Shown here in pieces: positions 26,661-34,883 of a stretch of DNA of 64,000 nt. The stretch is from NCBI GenBank assembly GCA_934462925.1, contig CAKSIT010000004.1, positions 62,001-126,000 on the forward strand, in the 5' to 3' direction. This DNA is from an uncultured Oscillospiraceae bacterium (lineage in GTDB: Bacteria; Bacillota; Clostridia; Oscillospirales; Ruminococcaceae). How positions within the stretch are numbered: position 1 is the first letter of the stretch; every line of letters begins with the position of its first letter. The notes beneath the pieces were generated by a model that had not been told where the DNA came from, ran no database searches, and was given only the letters and a program-made list of their open reading frames with translations. The position numbers and the translations under genes are program-made.

Positions 26661-27260
26661 ATGATAAAGCTAAAACAAGCAATAATAGTAGAGGGAAAAT
26701 ACGACAAGATAAAGCTCTCGTCCGTGGTGGACGCGCTTATAATCCCGACGAACGGGTTCGGGGTGTTTAAGGACAGGGAAACTGCGGAGCTTATACGAAG
26801 CCTTGCGCAGACGGTGGGAATTATCATACTTACCGACAGCGACAGCGCGGGCTTTAAGATACGCGCGCGCGTGCGCAGCATTGCCGCAAAGGGAGAGGTA
26901 ACGAACGTGTTTATCCCCGACGTTTTCGGTAAGGAGCGGCGCAAGCAGTCGCCGTCTAAAGAGGGCAAGCTTGGCGTCGAGGGCATGAGCGCGCAGACGC
27001 TTATGCAGGCGTTTGAGCGCGCGGGCGTATTCGCGCAGGAAACGCGCGCGGACAAGGAGCGCCTTACAAAGGCGGACCTCGCGGACGCGGGGCTTGTCGG
27101 CGGGGAGAACTCCGCGCTTAAGCGGCAGGCGTTACAGCGGCGGCTGGGGCTGCCCGAGCGGCTGTCGGCAAATATGCTGCTGGAGGTGCTTTCTGCAATG
27201 TACACGCGCGGGGAAGCGCTTGACATAATAGGGGAGGCTCAAAAAAACTCGTTTGAGTGA
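26661..27260 (+). CDS. Toprim-domain protein, RNase M5-like with DUF4093 tail
   Basis: 199 residues. The first about 100 residues form a toprim domain: IIVEGKYDKIK (catalytic Glu), 'TNGFGVFKD' and 'IILTDSDSAGFKIR' (DxD acidic pair). This arrangement is that of RNase M5, which matures 5S rRNA in Firmicutes. The C-terminal about 70 residues (LTKADLADAGLVGGENSALKR) match the DUF4093 pattern as I remember it. RNase M5 proper usually adjoins ksgA, which is not here, so the exact substrate is uncertain. The last codons overlap the left arm of the structured element at 27246. Confidence 0.8.
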   Translation: MIKLKQAIIVEGKYDKIKLSSVVDALIIPTNGFGVFKDRETAELIRSLAQTVGIIILTDSDSAGFKIRARVRSIAAKGEVTNVFIPDVFGKERRKQSPSKEGKLGVEGMSAQTLMQAFERAGVFAQETRADKERLTKADLADAGLVGGENSALKRQALQRRLGLPERLSANMLLEVLSAMYTRGEALDIIGEAQKNSFE

Positions 27261-27513
27261 AAACGGTTTTCAGAGATGACCATAAGGGAACATCTAAAAA
27301 CCGTTTTGAAAAGGGAAAATGGGTATAGTGCGCCGAATGCGAGGAAAGCCGACGAAGTAAGGCTGTATGCCTTACGAGGAGGTGCAACATGATGTTGCAC
27401 GGCGAAATAACCAAGTGACGGCATGGACGCCGTCACATCAGAAATTTCGCTTGTTGACAGAAGCAGGCGGTGTACTATACACATTTTCCCTCAAACGAGG
27501 TTTTTAGAGGTGA
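27246..27513 (+). ncRNA. Candidate large structured RNA or non-autonomous mobile element
   Basis: Most of the intergenic region folds on paper into a nested, multi-branched shape. Outer stem: 27246-27257 with 27490-27502. Hairpin: 27260-27271 with 27296-27308, enclosing AGATG/CATCT. Long closing stem: 27313-27329 with 27474-27490 (16 of 17 pairs), extended by CGCC/GGCG. Inside it are three helices: GTAAGGC/GCCTTAC (27357, 27369), GTGCAACA/TGTTGCAC (27382, 27393) and GCGAAAT/ATTTCGC (27402, 27444) capped by GTGACGGC/GCCGTCAC (27415, 27429). No ORF with a ribosome binding site lies inside. Strand is uncertain. It could be a HEARO/omegaRNA-like or IS200/IS605-type remnant, since it is bounded by ATGA/GTGA repeats; this is a guess. 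Confidence 0.55.
27261..27285 (+). repeat. Imperfect direct repeat, left copy
   Basis: Left copy of a 25-28 base direct repeat sharing AAACG, TTTT, AGAG and a common end ATGACCATAA. The right copy is at 27493-27520 with GTGACCATAA. The repeat pair brackets the structured element. Confidence 0.6.
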
Positions 27514-27520
27514 CCATAAA
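27493..27520 (+). repeat. Imperfect direct repeat, right copy
   Basis: Right copy of the repeat described at 27261; it is two bases longer (AAACGAGG against AAACGG) and ends GTGACCATAA. Confidence 0.6.
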
Positions 27521-27554
27521 TAATAACTGCAATACAGTTCAAGGGGGATAACAC

Positions 27555-28985
27555 ATGGTCTTTTCCAGTCTTACGTTTCTGTTTGCATTTCTGCCGCTTA
27601 CGCTGATAATTTATTATCTCGTACCGCAGAAGGCAAAGAATATCGTGATACTTGTAAGCGGGCTGCTCTTTTACGCGTGGGGCGAGCCGATATACGTGCT
27701 TGCAATGATAGCCTCGACGTTTATCGACTATACCGCGGGGCGCATTATCGCAAAATATGACGACGACGAGAAAAAGCGCAGGATATGCCTTATCGTGTCG
27801 CTTGTGATGAACCTCGGGCTTCTTGGGACGTTCAAATATCTCGGCTTCCTTATAAACAGCGCCAACGCGTGGTTCGGCTGGAGCATACCGAATCCCAACC
27901 TGCCGCTTCCCATAGGCATAAGCTTCTTTACGTTCCAGTCCATGTCCTATACTATCGACCTTTACCGCCGCAACATCAAGGTGCAGAAAAGCGCGGTGAA
28001 CTTTCTGGCGTTCGTTACGCTTTTCCCGCAGATAGTGGCAGGACCTATAGTAAGGTACGAGGACATACAAAACGAGATAGACCACCGCACGATTACCGAG
28101 AAAATGCTCGGCGACGGCATAAGCCGCTTTATCGTGGGGCTTGGCAAAAAGGTCCTTATCGCCAACAATATCGGCGCGCTATGGTCGCAGATAAAGCTTA
28201 TGGAGTACGGTGAGCTTTCGGCGGTAACGGCGTGGCTCGGCATACTCGCGTTCACGTTCCAGATTTATTTTGACTTCAGCGGCTACTCCGACATGGCTAT
28301 AGGTTTGGGCAAGATGATGGGCTTCAACTTCCCCGAAAACTTTGACTATCCGTATATGTCACACAGTATCTCGGAGTTCTGGCGGCGCTGGCACATGACG
28401 CTCGGCGCGTGGTTCAAGAGCTACATCTATATCCCGCTCGGCGGCAACCGCAAGGGCACGGCGCGCACGATAATCAACCTGCTTATCGTGTGGACGGTAA
28501 CGGGCATATGGCACGGCGCAAGCTGGAACTTTATGCTGTGGGGCGCGTACTTCGGCGTGCTTATCGTGCTGGAGCGGCTTTTCCTCGGCAAATGGCTTGA
28601 GAAAATACCCGCGTTTTTCAGCTGGCTGTACACGTTTGTGCTTGTAATATTCGGCTGGGTAATGTTTGACGCGGTAGACACTACGACCGTTCATATAGGC
28701 GATATGTTCTCGCAGGTGTTCACGTTCATCGGCGCAATGTTCGGCGCGAACGGCGTGTTTATCGACAACACCGCGATGAACGCCATAGTAAACTACGGCA
28801 TCATATTCGCAATATGCATTTTCGGCAGCTCGGACGTGCTGAAAACCATATGCGACAAGATACGCAAGGACGGCCCTGTATGGGTGCAGTACGGCGAGCC
28901 TGTAGTGCTTACGGCGGTTATGCTTGCAAGCACGGCGTATATTACTACTTCGAGCTACAATCCGTTTTTGTATTTCAACTTTTAA
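27555..28985 (+). CDS. MBOAT-family membrane O-acyltransferase (AlgI/DltB-like)
   Basis: 476 residues, behind AAGGGGGAT. Members carry acyl groups across the membrane for O-acetylation of surface polymers. About eleven hydrophobic segments are visible. Family landmarks: 'PLPIGISFFTFQSMSYTID', 'FPQIVAGPIVRYEDI', 'FDFSGYSDMAIGLGKMMGFNFPENF' and 'SEFWRRWHMTLGAWFKSYIYIPLGG'; the catalytic His lies in 'GIWHGASWNF'. Twelve bases downstream lies a DHHW/AlgJ-like gene, its usual partner, so the pair is an O-acetylation cassette. Confidence 0.94.
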   Translation: MVFSSLTFLFAFLPLTLIIYYLVPQKAKNIVILVSGLLFYAWGEPIYVLAMIASTFIDYTAGRIIAKYDDDEKKRRICLIVSLVMNLGLLGTFKYLGFLINSANAWFGWSIPNPNLPLPIGISFFTFQSMSYTIDLYRRNIKVQKSAVNFLAFVTLFPQIVAGPIVRYEDIQNEIDHRTITEKMLGDGISRFIVGLGKKVLIANNIGALWSQIKLMEYGELSAVTAWLGILAFTFQIYFDFSGYSDMAIGLGKMMGFNFPENFDYPYMSHSISEFWRRWHMTLGAWFKSYIYIPLGGNRKGTARTIINLLIVWTVTGIWHGASWNFMLWGAYFGVLIVLERLFLGKWLEKIPAFFSWLYTFVLVIFGWVMFDAVDTTTVHIGDMFSQVFTFIGAMFGANGVFIDNTAMNAIVNYGIIFAICIFGSSDVLKTICDKIRKDGPVWVQYGEPVVLTAVMLASTAYITTSSYNPFLYFNF

Positions 28986-28997
28986 GGGGGAGAACGC

Positions 28998-30212
28998 ATG
29001 AATTTCAAAATGACTCCTCAGAAGCTGATGATAGCTATGTTTACCATTGTTCTGCTTGCTGTGCCGATAGCGACGCTCGTGCTGCCCAAGCAGACCCGCA
29101 GCGAGAACGAAAACCGCACGCTCGCGACGTTCCCCACGCTTGTGAATGAAAGCAAGATGGAAAAGGCGGAGAACTTTGCGGACCGGCTCGGCGCTATCAG
29201 GTGGAGCTATATCACCGAGCGCAAGCGCGCAAGCTATATGGACGACCTTGAAACCTACTTTTCCGACCATGTTGCGGGCAGGGAGAGCTGGGTAATAGCC
29301 TCCAACACGCTTGAAAGGCTTTCGGGCAAGCAGGAGATTAACGGCGTTTTCACCGTTGACGACAAGATGATACTCATGTTCAAAAGCTACGACAAGGAGA
29401 ACGTGCAGAAGTCCCTTGACGCGCTGAGCGGCTTTGCTAAGCGCATGGGCGATACGCCCGTGTACTTTATGCTCGCGCCCACCGCGCAGGAGATGAACAC
29501 CGCTTCCATGCCGTCCTACGGCGGGTATCTGAGCGAAAAGGCGTTTATCGACGAGTGCTACAAAAACGTTTCGGGCGTGAATACAATCGACTGCCTGAGC
29601 TTCCTTTCGGGGCATAAGGACGAGTATATCTTCTACCGCACGGACCACCACTGGACGTCGCTTGGCGCGTACTACGGGTATTGCTCCGCGGCGAAGTCGC
29701 TGGGGTACTCCGCTTACGGGCTGAGCGCCTTTAACATAGAAACGGCAAGCAGCAGCTTCCGCGGTACGCTCTACTCAAAAACGCTCGACAACGGCGTAAC
29801 GCCCGATTCAATAGACTACTACCACCTTGCCGCGGGCGACCCCTCGCTTAAAATGTCGGTAAACGACGGCACGGCAGTCACGGAGTACGACGACCTGTAC
29901 GTGCGCAGCTACCTTGACACAAAGGATAAGTATGCATCGTTCACGGGAACTAACACCCCGATAATCGACATTGAAACGGATATAGACAACGCAAAGAGCC
30001 TGCTGCTGATAAAGGACAGCTACGCGCACAGCCTCGTGCCGTTCCTCTCAAAGCACTACAGCAGGATAACAATGGTAGACCTGCGCTATATAAACGCGGG
30101 GCTTGACGCGGTTGTAGACCTTGACAGTTACTCGCAGGTGCTTGTAATGTATAACGCCGTAACCTTCGCGGACGACCTCGGGCTTAAGAAGCTGGCGTTT
30201 ATAAAGGACTGA
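28998..30212 (+). CDS. DHHW/AlgX-AlgJ-like O-acetyltransferase partner protein
   Basis: 404 residues with one N-terminal membrane segment (LMIAMFTIVLLAVPIATLVL), the rest outside the membrane. The family motif 'YRTDHHWTSLGAYYGY' supplies the Asp-His pair; the region 'ENENRTLATFPTL' and 'SDHVAGRESWV' are typical of DHHW proteins linked with MBOAT acyltransferases. A Ser in 'LLIKDSYAHSLVPFL' fits the SGNH-like nucleophile position. It probably accepts acetyl groups from the MBOAT protein and places them on a secreted polysaccharide, perhaps that made by the 11-14 kb genes. Confidence 0.9.
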   Translation: MNFKMTPQKLMIAMFTIVLLAVPIATLVLPKQTRSENENRTLATFPTLVNESKMEKAENFADRLGAIRWSYITERKRASYMDDLETYFSDHVAGRESWVIASNTLERLSGKQEINGVFTVDDKMILMFKSYDKENVQKSLDALSGFAKRMGDTPVYFMLAPTAQEMNTASMPSYGGYLSEKAFIDECYKNVSGVNTIDCLSFLSGHKDEYIFYRTDHHWTSLGAYYGYCSAAKSLGYSAYGLSAFNIETASSSFRGTLYSKTLDNGVTPDSIDYYHLAAGDPSLKMSVNDGTAVTEYDDLYVRSYLDTKDKYASFTGTNTPIIDIETDIDNAKSLLLIKDSYAHSLVPFLSKHYSRITMVDLRYINAGLDAVVDLDSYSQVLVMYNAVTFADDLGLKKLAFIKD

Positions 30213-30215
30213 GCC

Positions 30216-31082
30216 GTGCGCGAGCTTTTATACAGCGTAAGCGCGCAGGAGGACGGCGCTACGGCACTCTGCTTTCTTAAGAAGCGGGGCTACTCGCGCC
30301 GCGTGATAACAGCGCTAAAGCAGGCGGGAGCGCTTACGAGAAACGGCGCGCTGCTGCGTACGGTGGACGTTCTGCGCGAGGGCGACAGCGTGCGCGTTGT
30401 GCTTACCGACAGCGGCGGCGCGCAGCCGAACCCCGATATCCCCGCGCGCACCGCCTACGCGGACGAGGACGCGGTGGTATACGACAAGCCGCCGTTCGTA
30501 CCGGTTCACCCGTCGCAGCGCCACAGGCTCGACACGCTCGCTAACCTCTTTTCCGCGCAGTACCCCGCGCAGCCGTTCCGCCCGATAAACAGGCTCGACA
30601 GGAACACCTCGGGGCTTTGCCTTTGCGCGAGGAATCAGCTTTTTGCAAGCCTTGCAGCGCAGAGTCTTGAAAAGGTCTATTACGCGGCGGTTGACGGCGA
30701 CATTGCGCGCGGCGGCAGGATATGCGCGCCCATAGCGCGCGAGGAGGGCAGCGTTATAAAGCGGTGCGTTTCCCCCGAGGGCAAGAGCGCCGTAACGCTC
30801 TACGAGCCGATTTTGCGGCGAAACGGGCGCACCCTGCTTCGCGTTACGCTTGAAACGGGGCGCACGCACCAGATACGCGTGCATTTCGCGCATATCGGCT
30901 TCCCGCTGTGCGGGGACGATATGTACGGCGGCGACTGCGGCGGCATAGAGCGCCACGCTTTGCATTGCGGGCGGCTGAGCTTTACGGGGCTTGCGGGGGA
31001 ACGCGTTGAGGTGAGCGCCCCGCTGCCCGAGGACATAGCGCGGCTTTTCGGCGAGCCGCTTATTAAAGGAGAATGTACATGA
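30216..31082 (+). CDS. RluA-family pseudouridine synthase
   Basis: 288 residues, GTG start with AAAGGA about 8 bases upstream. An S4-like RNA-binding region covers residues 20-70 (RRVITALKQAGALTRNG). The catalytic motif is 'INRLDRNTSGLCL' with Asp as nucleophile, followed by 'KVYYAAVDG' and 'RTHQIRVHFAHIGFPLCGDDMYGG'. It isomerises uridines in rRNA or tRNA; which ones cannot be told. It overlaps the following lipoprotein gene by four bases. Confidence 0.93.
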   Translation: MRELLYSVSAQEDGATALCFLKKRGYSRRVITALKQAGALTRNGALLRTVDVLREGDSVRVVLTDSGGAQPNPDIPARTAYADEDAVVYDKPPFVPVHPSQRHRLDTLANLFSAQYPAQPFRPINRLDRNTSGLCLCARNQLFASLAAQSLEKVYYAAVDGDIARGGRICAPIAREEGSVIKRCVSPEGKSAVTLYEPILRRNGRTLLRVTLETGRTHQIRVHFAHIGFPLCGDDMYGGDCGGIERHALHCGRLSFTGLAGERVEVSAPLPEDIARLFGEPLIKGECT

Positions 31083-31714
31083 AAAAGCACATAGCCCCGC
31101 TGCTTGCCGCGGCGGTAATGCTCTGCGGCTGCTCCGCGGGCGGGTATAAGGCTAACGTTGACGGCAGCGCGGTTGTAGCACAGCCTGCGGGAATACGCGT
31201 TGAAATGCCCGAGGGGTGGAACGTTTACGGCTCGGGGAGCGTTTACCGCGAGATGTACAAGCGCAGCGGCGACACCTACCAGAGCGCGGACGAGCTTAAA
31301 AAGGACTACGAGAGCGAGGGGCAGCGCTGCCTTGCCCTCGGCGAAAGCGCGGACGCTTCGGTTATCTGCATGGTGACGGTCCACGACCTTACAAACGACG
31401 ACGGCGAGCAGGCGCAGCCCGCAGACTACGCGCGCACCGTGCATGATTCCACGATATTCGAGTACCTTGCGGCGGGCTACAAAACGGGCGGCGACAGCAG
31501 CTTCACCGAGGGCAGCGAGGGCGGCCTTGACTGCTGGACCTCGCACTTTGAGCTTTACCTGCCCGACGAGGACGGCGGCGAGGCGCAGTTTGTGCTGGGA
31601 CAGACGGAGTACCTGTTTTCGCAGGGGGACGATATGTATTCGGTGCAGCTGGTGTACTCGACCCCCGACGGCAGGGCGCAGGCGCAGGGCGTTGGCGTAA
31701 GCGTTGACGGGTAA
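31079..31714 (+). CDS. Small lipoprotein of unknown function
   Basis: 211 residues from ATG 31079, spaced correctly for AAAGGAGA (31065-31072); the in-frame ATG at 31073 is too close. A lipoprotein signal with lipobox ends 'AAAVMLCGCSAG'. The mature part is acidic and beta-rich, with 'VEMPEGWNVYGSGSVYREM' and 'YTVQLVYSTPDG'-like strands (here YSVQLVYSTPDG). It resembles PsbP/Mog1-like folds by pattern only. Co-transcribed with the pseudouridine synthase and followed by a strong terminator. Confidence 0.75.
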   Translation: MKKHIAPLLAAAVMLCGCSAGGYKANVDGSAVVAQPAGIRVEMPEGWNVYGSGSVYREMYKRSGDTYQSADELKKDYESEGQRCLALGESADASVICMVTVHDLTNDDGEQAQPADYARTVHDSTIFEYLAAGYKTGGDSSFTEGSEGGLDCWTSHFELYLPDEDGGEAQFVLGQTEYLFSQGDDMYSVQLVYSTPDGRAQAQGVGVSVDG

Positions 31715-31762
31715 CAAAAACGGGACATTTAGACCGTCGGAAATACAGGGGCGACAGTTCGG

Positions 31763-31800
31763 CGCGGCGCTTATTGAGTGGCAATAAGCGCCGCGGTTTT
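31763..31800 (+). terminator. Strong rho-independent terminator
   Basis: Perfect 14-bp stem CGCGGCGCTTATTG / CAATAAGCGCCGCG (31763-31776, 31782-31795) with a 5-base loop, followed by GTTTT. Confidence 0.93.
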
Positions 31801-31855
31801 GTTATGTTACCCAAAAAAATCAAAAAAATCTGTTAATTTTTTAGAATTTTTGTGT

Positions 31856-31890
31856 TTGCCCTTGATTTATCGGATAATATAATGTATAAT
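31856..31890 (+). promoter_or_regulatory. Two overlapping promoters for the PilZ gene
   Basis: TTGCCC (31856) with TATAAT (31878-31883), and TTGATT (31863-31868) with TATAAT (31885-31890), each with 16-base spacing. A leader of about 100 bases with inverted repeats around 31915-31975 follows; it does not match the cyclic-di-GMP riboswitch pattern. Confidence 0.75.
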
Positions 31891-31996
31891 AGGAATATGA
31901 GTATTCTGCCTTGATGCCCCTTTTTGCGGCAGGGTGCGATGCGTCAGAACCGCCGCTTGCGGATTCTGCCGCTTTTTATTTGATAAAAAGGGTTTG

Positions 31997-32680
31997 ATGC
32001 TTTTGCTATTCAGTAATAAAATTGTAAAAATAGAGGTACTGGACAGAAACGGCGTCCTCGCAATGACCGCAGAAAAAGGCTTTGTTTTCCCAAAGAACCT
32101 TGATTCGGATGACGACAGCATACTTATCATCAAGGGCAAGAATCTTAAGGAGTTCGGCTGGAACGAGCAGGTTTTCGCCGTTACCACGCTTAAATCGGGA
32201 GAGCGGGTAAAGTACGCGGGTACGGTTTCGGTTTCGCTTGACACGCAGCTTAACATAAAGCTTGCAAAGTCTGCGAAAACGGAGCTGCTGGAGGAGCGCA
32301 GGCGCTATTTTAAGATAAAGGTGCAGGAAAAGGGCAGGGCGCTCTTTTTCATTCGCGGGGAGGACACCTACCGCCTTGACGAGCCTGTGCCGATAGAGAT
32401 AGCGGACATAAATATCGGGGGAATTTTCATGATATCGCCCGATTACACGTTTTCTGAGGACGACCTTGTGTGCGTTGAGGTGGATTTGTTTGTAGACTAC
32501 AGGCTCAACGCCATGGCGCGCGTGCTGCGCGTGCAGACCGCTCCCGACGGCACTATAAAGGGCTACGGGTGCGAGTTTCAGGGGCTTACCGCCTCGCAGG
32601 AGGACTACATAGGCAGGTTTATATACAAGGTCCAGTCGGAAATGCGGCAGAAGGAGCTTGCCCGCGAGGAGGACGATTAA
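31997..32680 (+). CDS. PilZ-domain protein (probable cyclic-di-GMP receptor)
   Basis: 227 residues from ATG 31997, which has AAAAGGG just upstream; the longer frame from 31934 lacks a site. The N-terminal about 95 residues form a beta-rich YcgR-like domain. The PilZ domain starts at 'EERRRYFKIKV' (R-x3-R-like motif with Lys in the last place) and has 'IADINIGGIFMIS' (D/N-x-S-x-x-G-like, Asn replacing Ser), and ends around 'GCEFQGLTASQEDYIGRFIYKVQ'. PilZ domains bind cyclic di-GMP. A diguanylate cyclase follows 94 bases downstream, which supports the call. Confidence 0.85.
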   Translation: MLLLFSNKIVKIEVLDRNGVLAMTAEKGFVFPKNLDSDDDSILIIKGKNLKEFGWNEQVFAVTTLKSGERVKYAGTVSVSLDTQLNIKLAKSAKTELLEERRRYFKIKVQEKGRALFFIRGEDTYRLDEPVPIEIADINIGGIFMISPDYTFSEDDLVCVEVDLFVDYRLNAMARVLRVQTAPDGTIKGYGCEFQGLTASQEDYIGRFIYKVQSEMRQKELAREEDD

Positions 32681-32774
32681 GCGGGATTTAAGCGCGGGAC
32701 GCCCGTGGGCGGCATTTGATTCGCATATATTTCATAAAAATATAAACCAAGAAGGAGTATAGGGGGATAAACCA

Positions 32775-34793
32775 ATGAGCAATGCAAAACTGAAGGTCGT
32801 GCTGACAGCGGTGCTGCTGTTATTCGCGATAGTTCCTGCTCTTATTGTCGGGGCTGTCGGCACATTCTCCACGATGAACTACGAAAAGTCCGTCAAGGAG
32901 AACACGGTAAAGACGGTTTCGCTGTCCAAGTCGTCGGCGATAGACCAGCTTTTCGAGGGGTACATAGCCGATATCAACACCATGTCAAAGCTTGACGCGG
33001 TGGTTAAGGCGGCTTCCGCAAAGGACGACAGCGCCAACGATATCATCAAGGCGTACTCTACGGGCACGGATATCATCGACACGCTCATTATCGACGCCAA
33101 CGGTACGATAATCGCTTCCACAAGCGGCAAAACGGGCAGCACGTTCCAAAACTTCAACGCTGAAAATATGCCTGCGGTTTCCGCGCTCCTTTCGTGGGAG
33201 AACTACGACCAGACAGACGCTTTCTTCGTATCCAAGGAGATTTACGCAGAACCCGACACCAGAACGGGCGGCAAGCTCGGCTATGTGTGCGCGGTGATTT
33301 CCGTAGCGCCCGAGAGCGGCATTATGAAGGCGCTTGCGGGTACGTTCCTCAACAAGAGCGCGTACTTTATTATAGCTGACAACCTCGGCAACGCGCTTAA
33401 CGTTGGCGCGAGCGGCGCGGTTGCAAGAAGCGGGTCGTTCGACTCCGCGCTTTCCGCCGAGATAAGCAAGGTATTCTCCGAAACAAGCAACGTATCGGGC
33501 GGCAACACCGCGGACGCGGCTTATTCGGACAAGGCGGGCAAATACGTTTACACGGGCGGCATTGTGCCTAACGTTACCACATGGAGATGGATGGGCGTTG
33601 CAAACGCCGCGGAGTTCTCCGCGTTCTCCACTAAAACCAACATAATCGGCTGGGGCGTTGTCGTTGTATCCTGCGGACTGGCGTGCCTGCTGGCGCTGGT
33701 AATCACGACAAAGTTCCTTGGCAGCATGACGAATATGCTTAAGACTCTTGACGCTATCGGGCAGGAGGAAGGCTCTGCCATACGCTTTGACGTTAAGAAC
33801 AGAAACACCGAGCTTGGCGAGATACAGGCTTCCTTTAACGAGCTGCTCGACGAGGTTTACTTAAGCGAGGAGCGCCACCGCACCATTGCGGAGCTGTCCG
33901 ACAATATGCTGTTCGAGTGGGACTTCCACAAGGAGAATATGTACGTTTCCGCGAACACGCTTGCAAAGTTCGATATCGACCCCTCGCAGGCGACGCTTTC
34001 CAACGGGCGCTTCCTTGATTCGCTTATGGACCAGGAGAACTCCGAGCGCTACAAGCGCGATATAAGCATGCTGCTCAAGAACAAGAACGGCTACAGCGCG
34101 GAGTACCAGCTTAAGGCTAAGAGCGGCGCGGTTATCTGGGTTTCGCTGCGTGCAAACTGCATTACCGACCGTCTTGGCGAGCCGCTGAGAGTAATCGGCG
34201 TTATGACGGATATCGACAACGAGAAGAAGCTCGAGCTTCAGCTTTCCGAGCGCGCAAGCTACGACTTCCTCTCCAAGCTCTACAACAGAAGCTCGTTTAT
34301 CAGGGAGTTCACCTCTGAAATCGAGAGAAGGGGACAGAATAAGGTCGCTGCGATGTTCCTTGACGTCGACGACTTCAAGTTCATCAACGACCGCTTCGGC
34401 CACACCGTCGGCGACGAGGTTATACGCTTCGTTGCGGACAACATCAGAAAGAAGGTTGACGAACGCGGCGGCTTCGCGGGACGTTTCGGCGGCGACGAGT
34501 TCGTAATGTGCTTTACAAATCAGGAGGACATTGAGAACATCGAAGATATCGCGATGAACATTATCGACGAGCTTAACATGGGTTACACCACAAGCGACGG
34601 TATGCTCATCAACGTAAAGATATCCATCGGTATCACCTACTGCCCCGAGCATTCCGAAGACCCCAACGAGCTGCTCTCTTTCGCGGATACGGCAATGTAT
34701 TTCGTAAAGAAGAACGGCAAGATGAACTACCACGTTTATATGCCCGAGGACAGCGAGAGCGGCGAGTACAACGACCCCGAGAGCGTGTTCTAA
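32775..34793 (+). CDS. Membrane diguanylate cyclase with Cache-like sensor and PAS domain
   Basis: 672 residues. Membrane segment near residues 8-30, a Cache-like extracytoplasmic sensor to about 285, a second membrane segment (IIGWGVVVVSCGLACLLALVI), a HAMP-like linker, a PAS domain (about 372-480, 'LSDNMLFEWDFHKENMYVS'), then GGDEF. The active site is GGDEF at 572-576 with the upstream 'DVDDFKFINDRFGHTVGDEVI' signature, so it should make cyclic di-GMP from GTP. No RxxD inhibitory site precedes GGDEF. The neighbouring PilZ protein is a probable receptor. The ligand sensed outside is unknown. Confidence 0.92.
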   Translation: MSNAKLKVVLTAVLLLFAIVPALIVGAVGTFSTMNYEKSVKENTVKTVSLSKSSAIDQLFEGYIADINTMSKLDAVVKAASAKDDSANDIIKAYSTGTDIIDTLIIDANGTIIASTSGKTGSTFQNFNAENMPAVSALLSWENYDQTDAFFVSKEIYAEPDTRTGGKLGYVCAVISVAPESGIMKALAGTFLNKSAYFIIADNLGNALNVGASGAVARSGSFDSALSAEISKVFSETSNVSGGNTADAAYSDKAGKYVYTGGIVPNVTTWRWMGVANAAEFSAFSTKTNIIGWGVVVVSCGLACLLALVITTKFLGSMTNMLKTLDAIGQEEGSAIRFDVKNRNTELGEIQASFNELLDEVYLSEERHRTIAELSDNMLFEWDFHKENMYVSANTLAKFDIDPSQATLSNGRFLDSLMDQENSERYKRDISMLLKNKNGYSAEYQLKAKSGAVIWVSLRANCITDRLGEPLRVIGVMTDIDNEKKLELQLSERASYDFLSKLYNRSSFIREFTSEIERRGQNKVAAMFLDVDDFKFINDRFGHTVGDEVIRFVADNIRKKVDERGGFAGRFGGDEFVMCFTNQEDIENIEDIAMNIIDELNMGYTTSDGMLINVKISIGITYCPEHSEDPNELLSFADTAMYFVKKNGKMNYHVYMPEDSESGEYNDPESVF

Positions 34794-34835
34794 TCGGCGG
34801 GAATGCCCGTGTGTGGCTTCCGAATAATAACCATC

Positions 34836-34868
34836 GGGGCGTACGGATAAGATGTGCGCCCCGTTTTT
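34836..34868 (+). terminator. Terminator between the cyclase and parA-like genes
   Basis: GGGGCGTAC / GTGCGCCCC (34836-34844, 34854-34862, one G-T pair) followed by GTTTTT. The ParA ribosome binding site GGAGGA starts three bases later, so the hairpin may also limit read-through into parA. Confidence 0.85.
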
Positions 34869-34883
34869 ACGGAGGAAATAGGC

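Noticed and set aside
27313..27490. RNase P RNA or tmRNA at the structured element
   Set aside because: A GAGGAAAG string at 27350 recalls RNase P, but the length is too short, the second conserved half of the P4 region is not present in proper context and no tmRNA tag or CCA end is visible.
27246..27513. Retron or group II intron
   Set aside because: No reverse transcriptase gene is near and no domain V-like hairpin with an AGC triad was found.
31891..31996. Cyclic-di-GMP riboswitch before the PilZ gene
   Set aside because: The conserved tetraloop-receptor and GGGCAAACC-type core of the known classes are missing.
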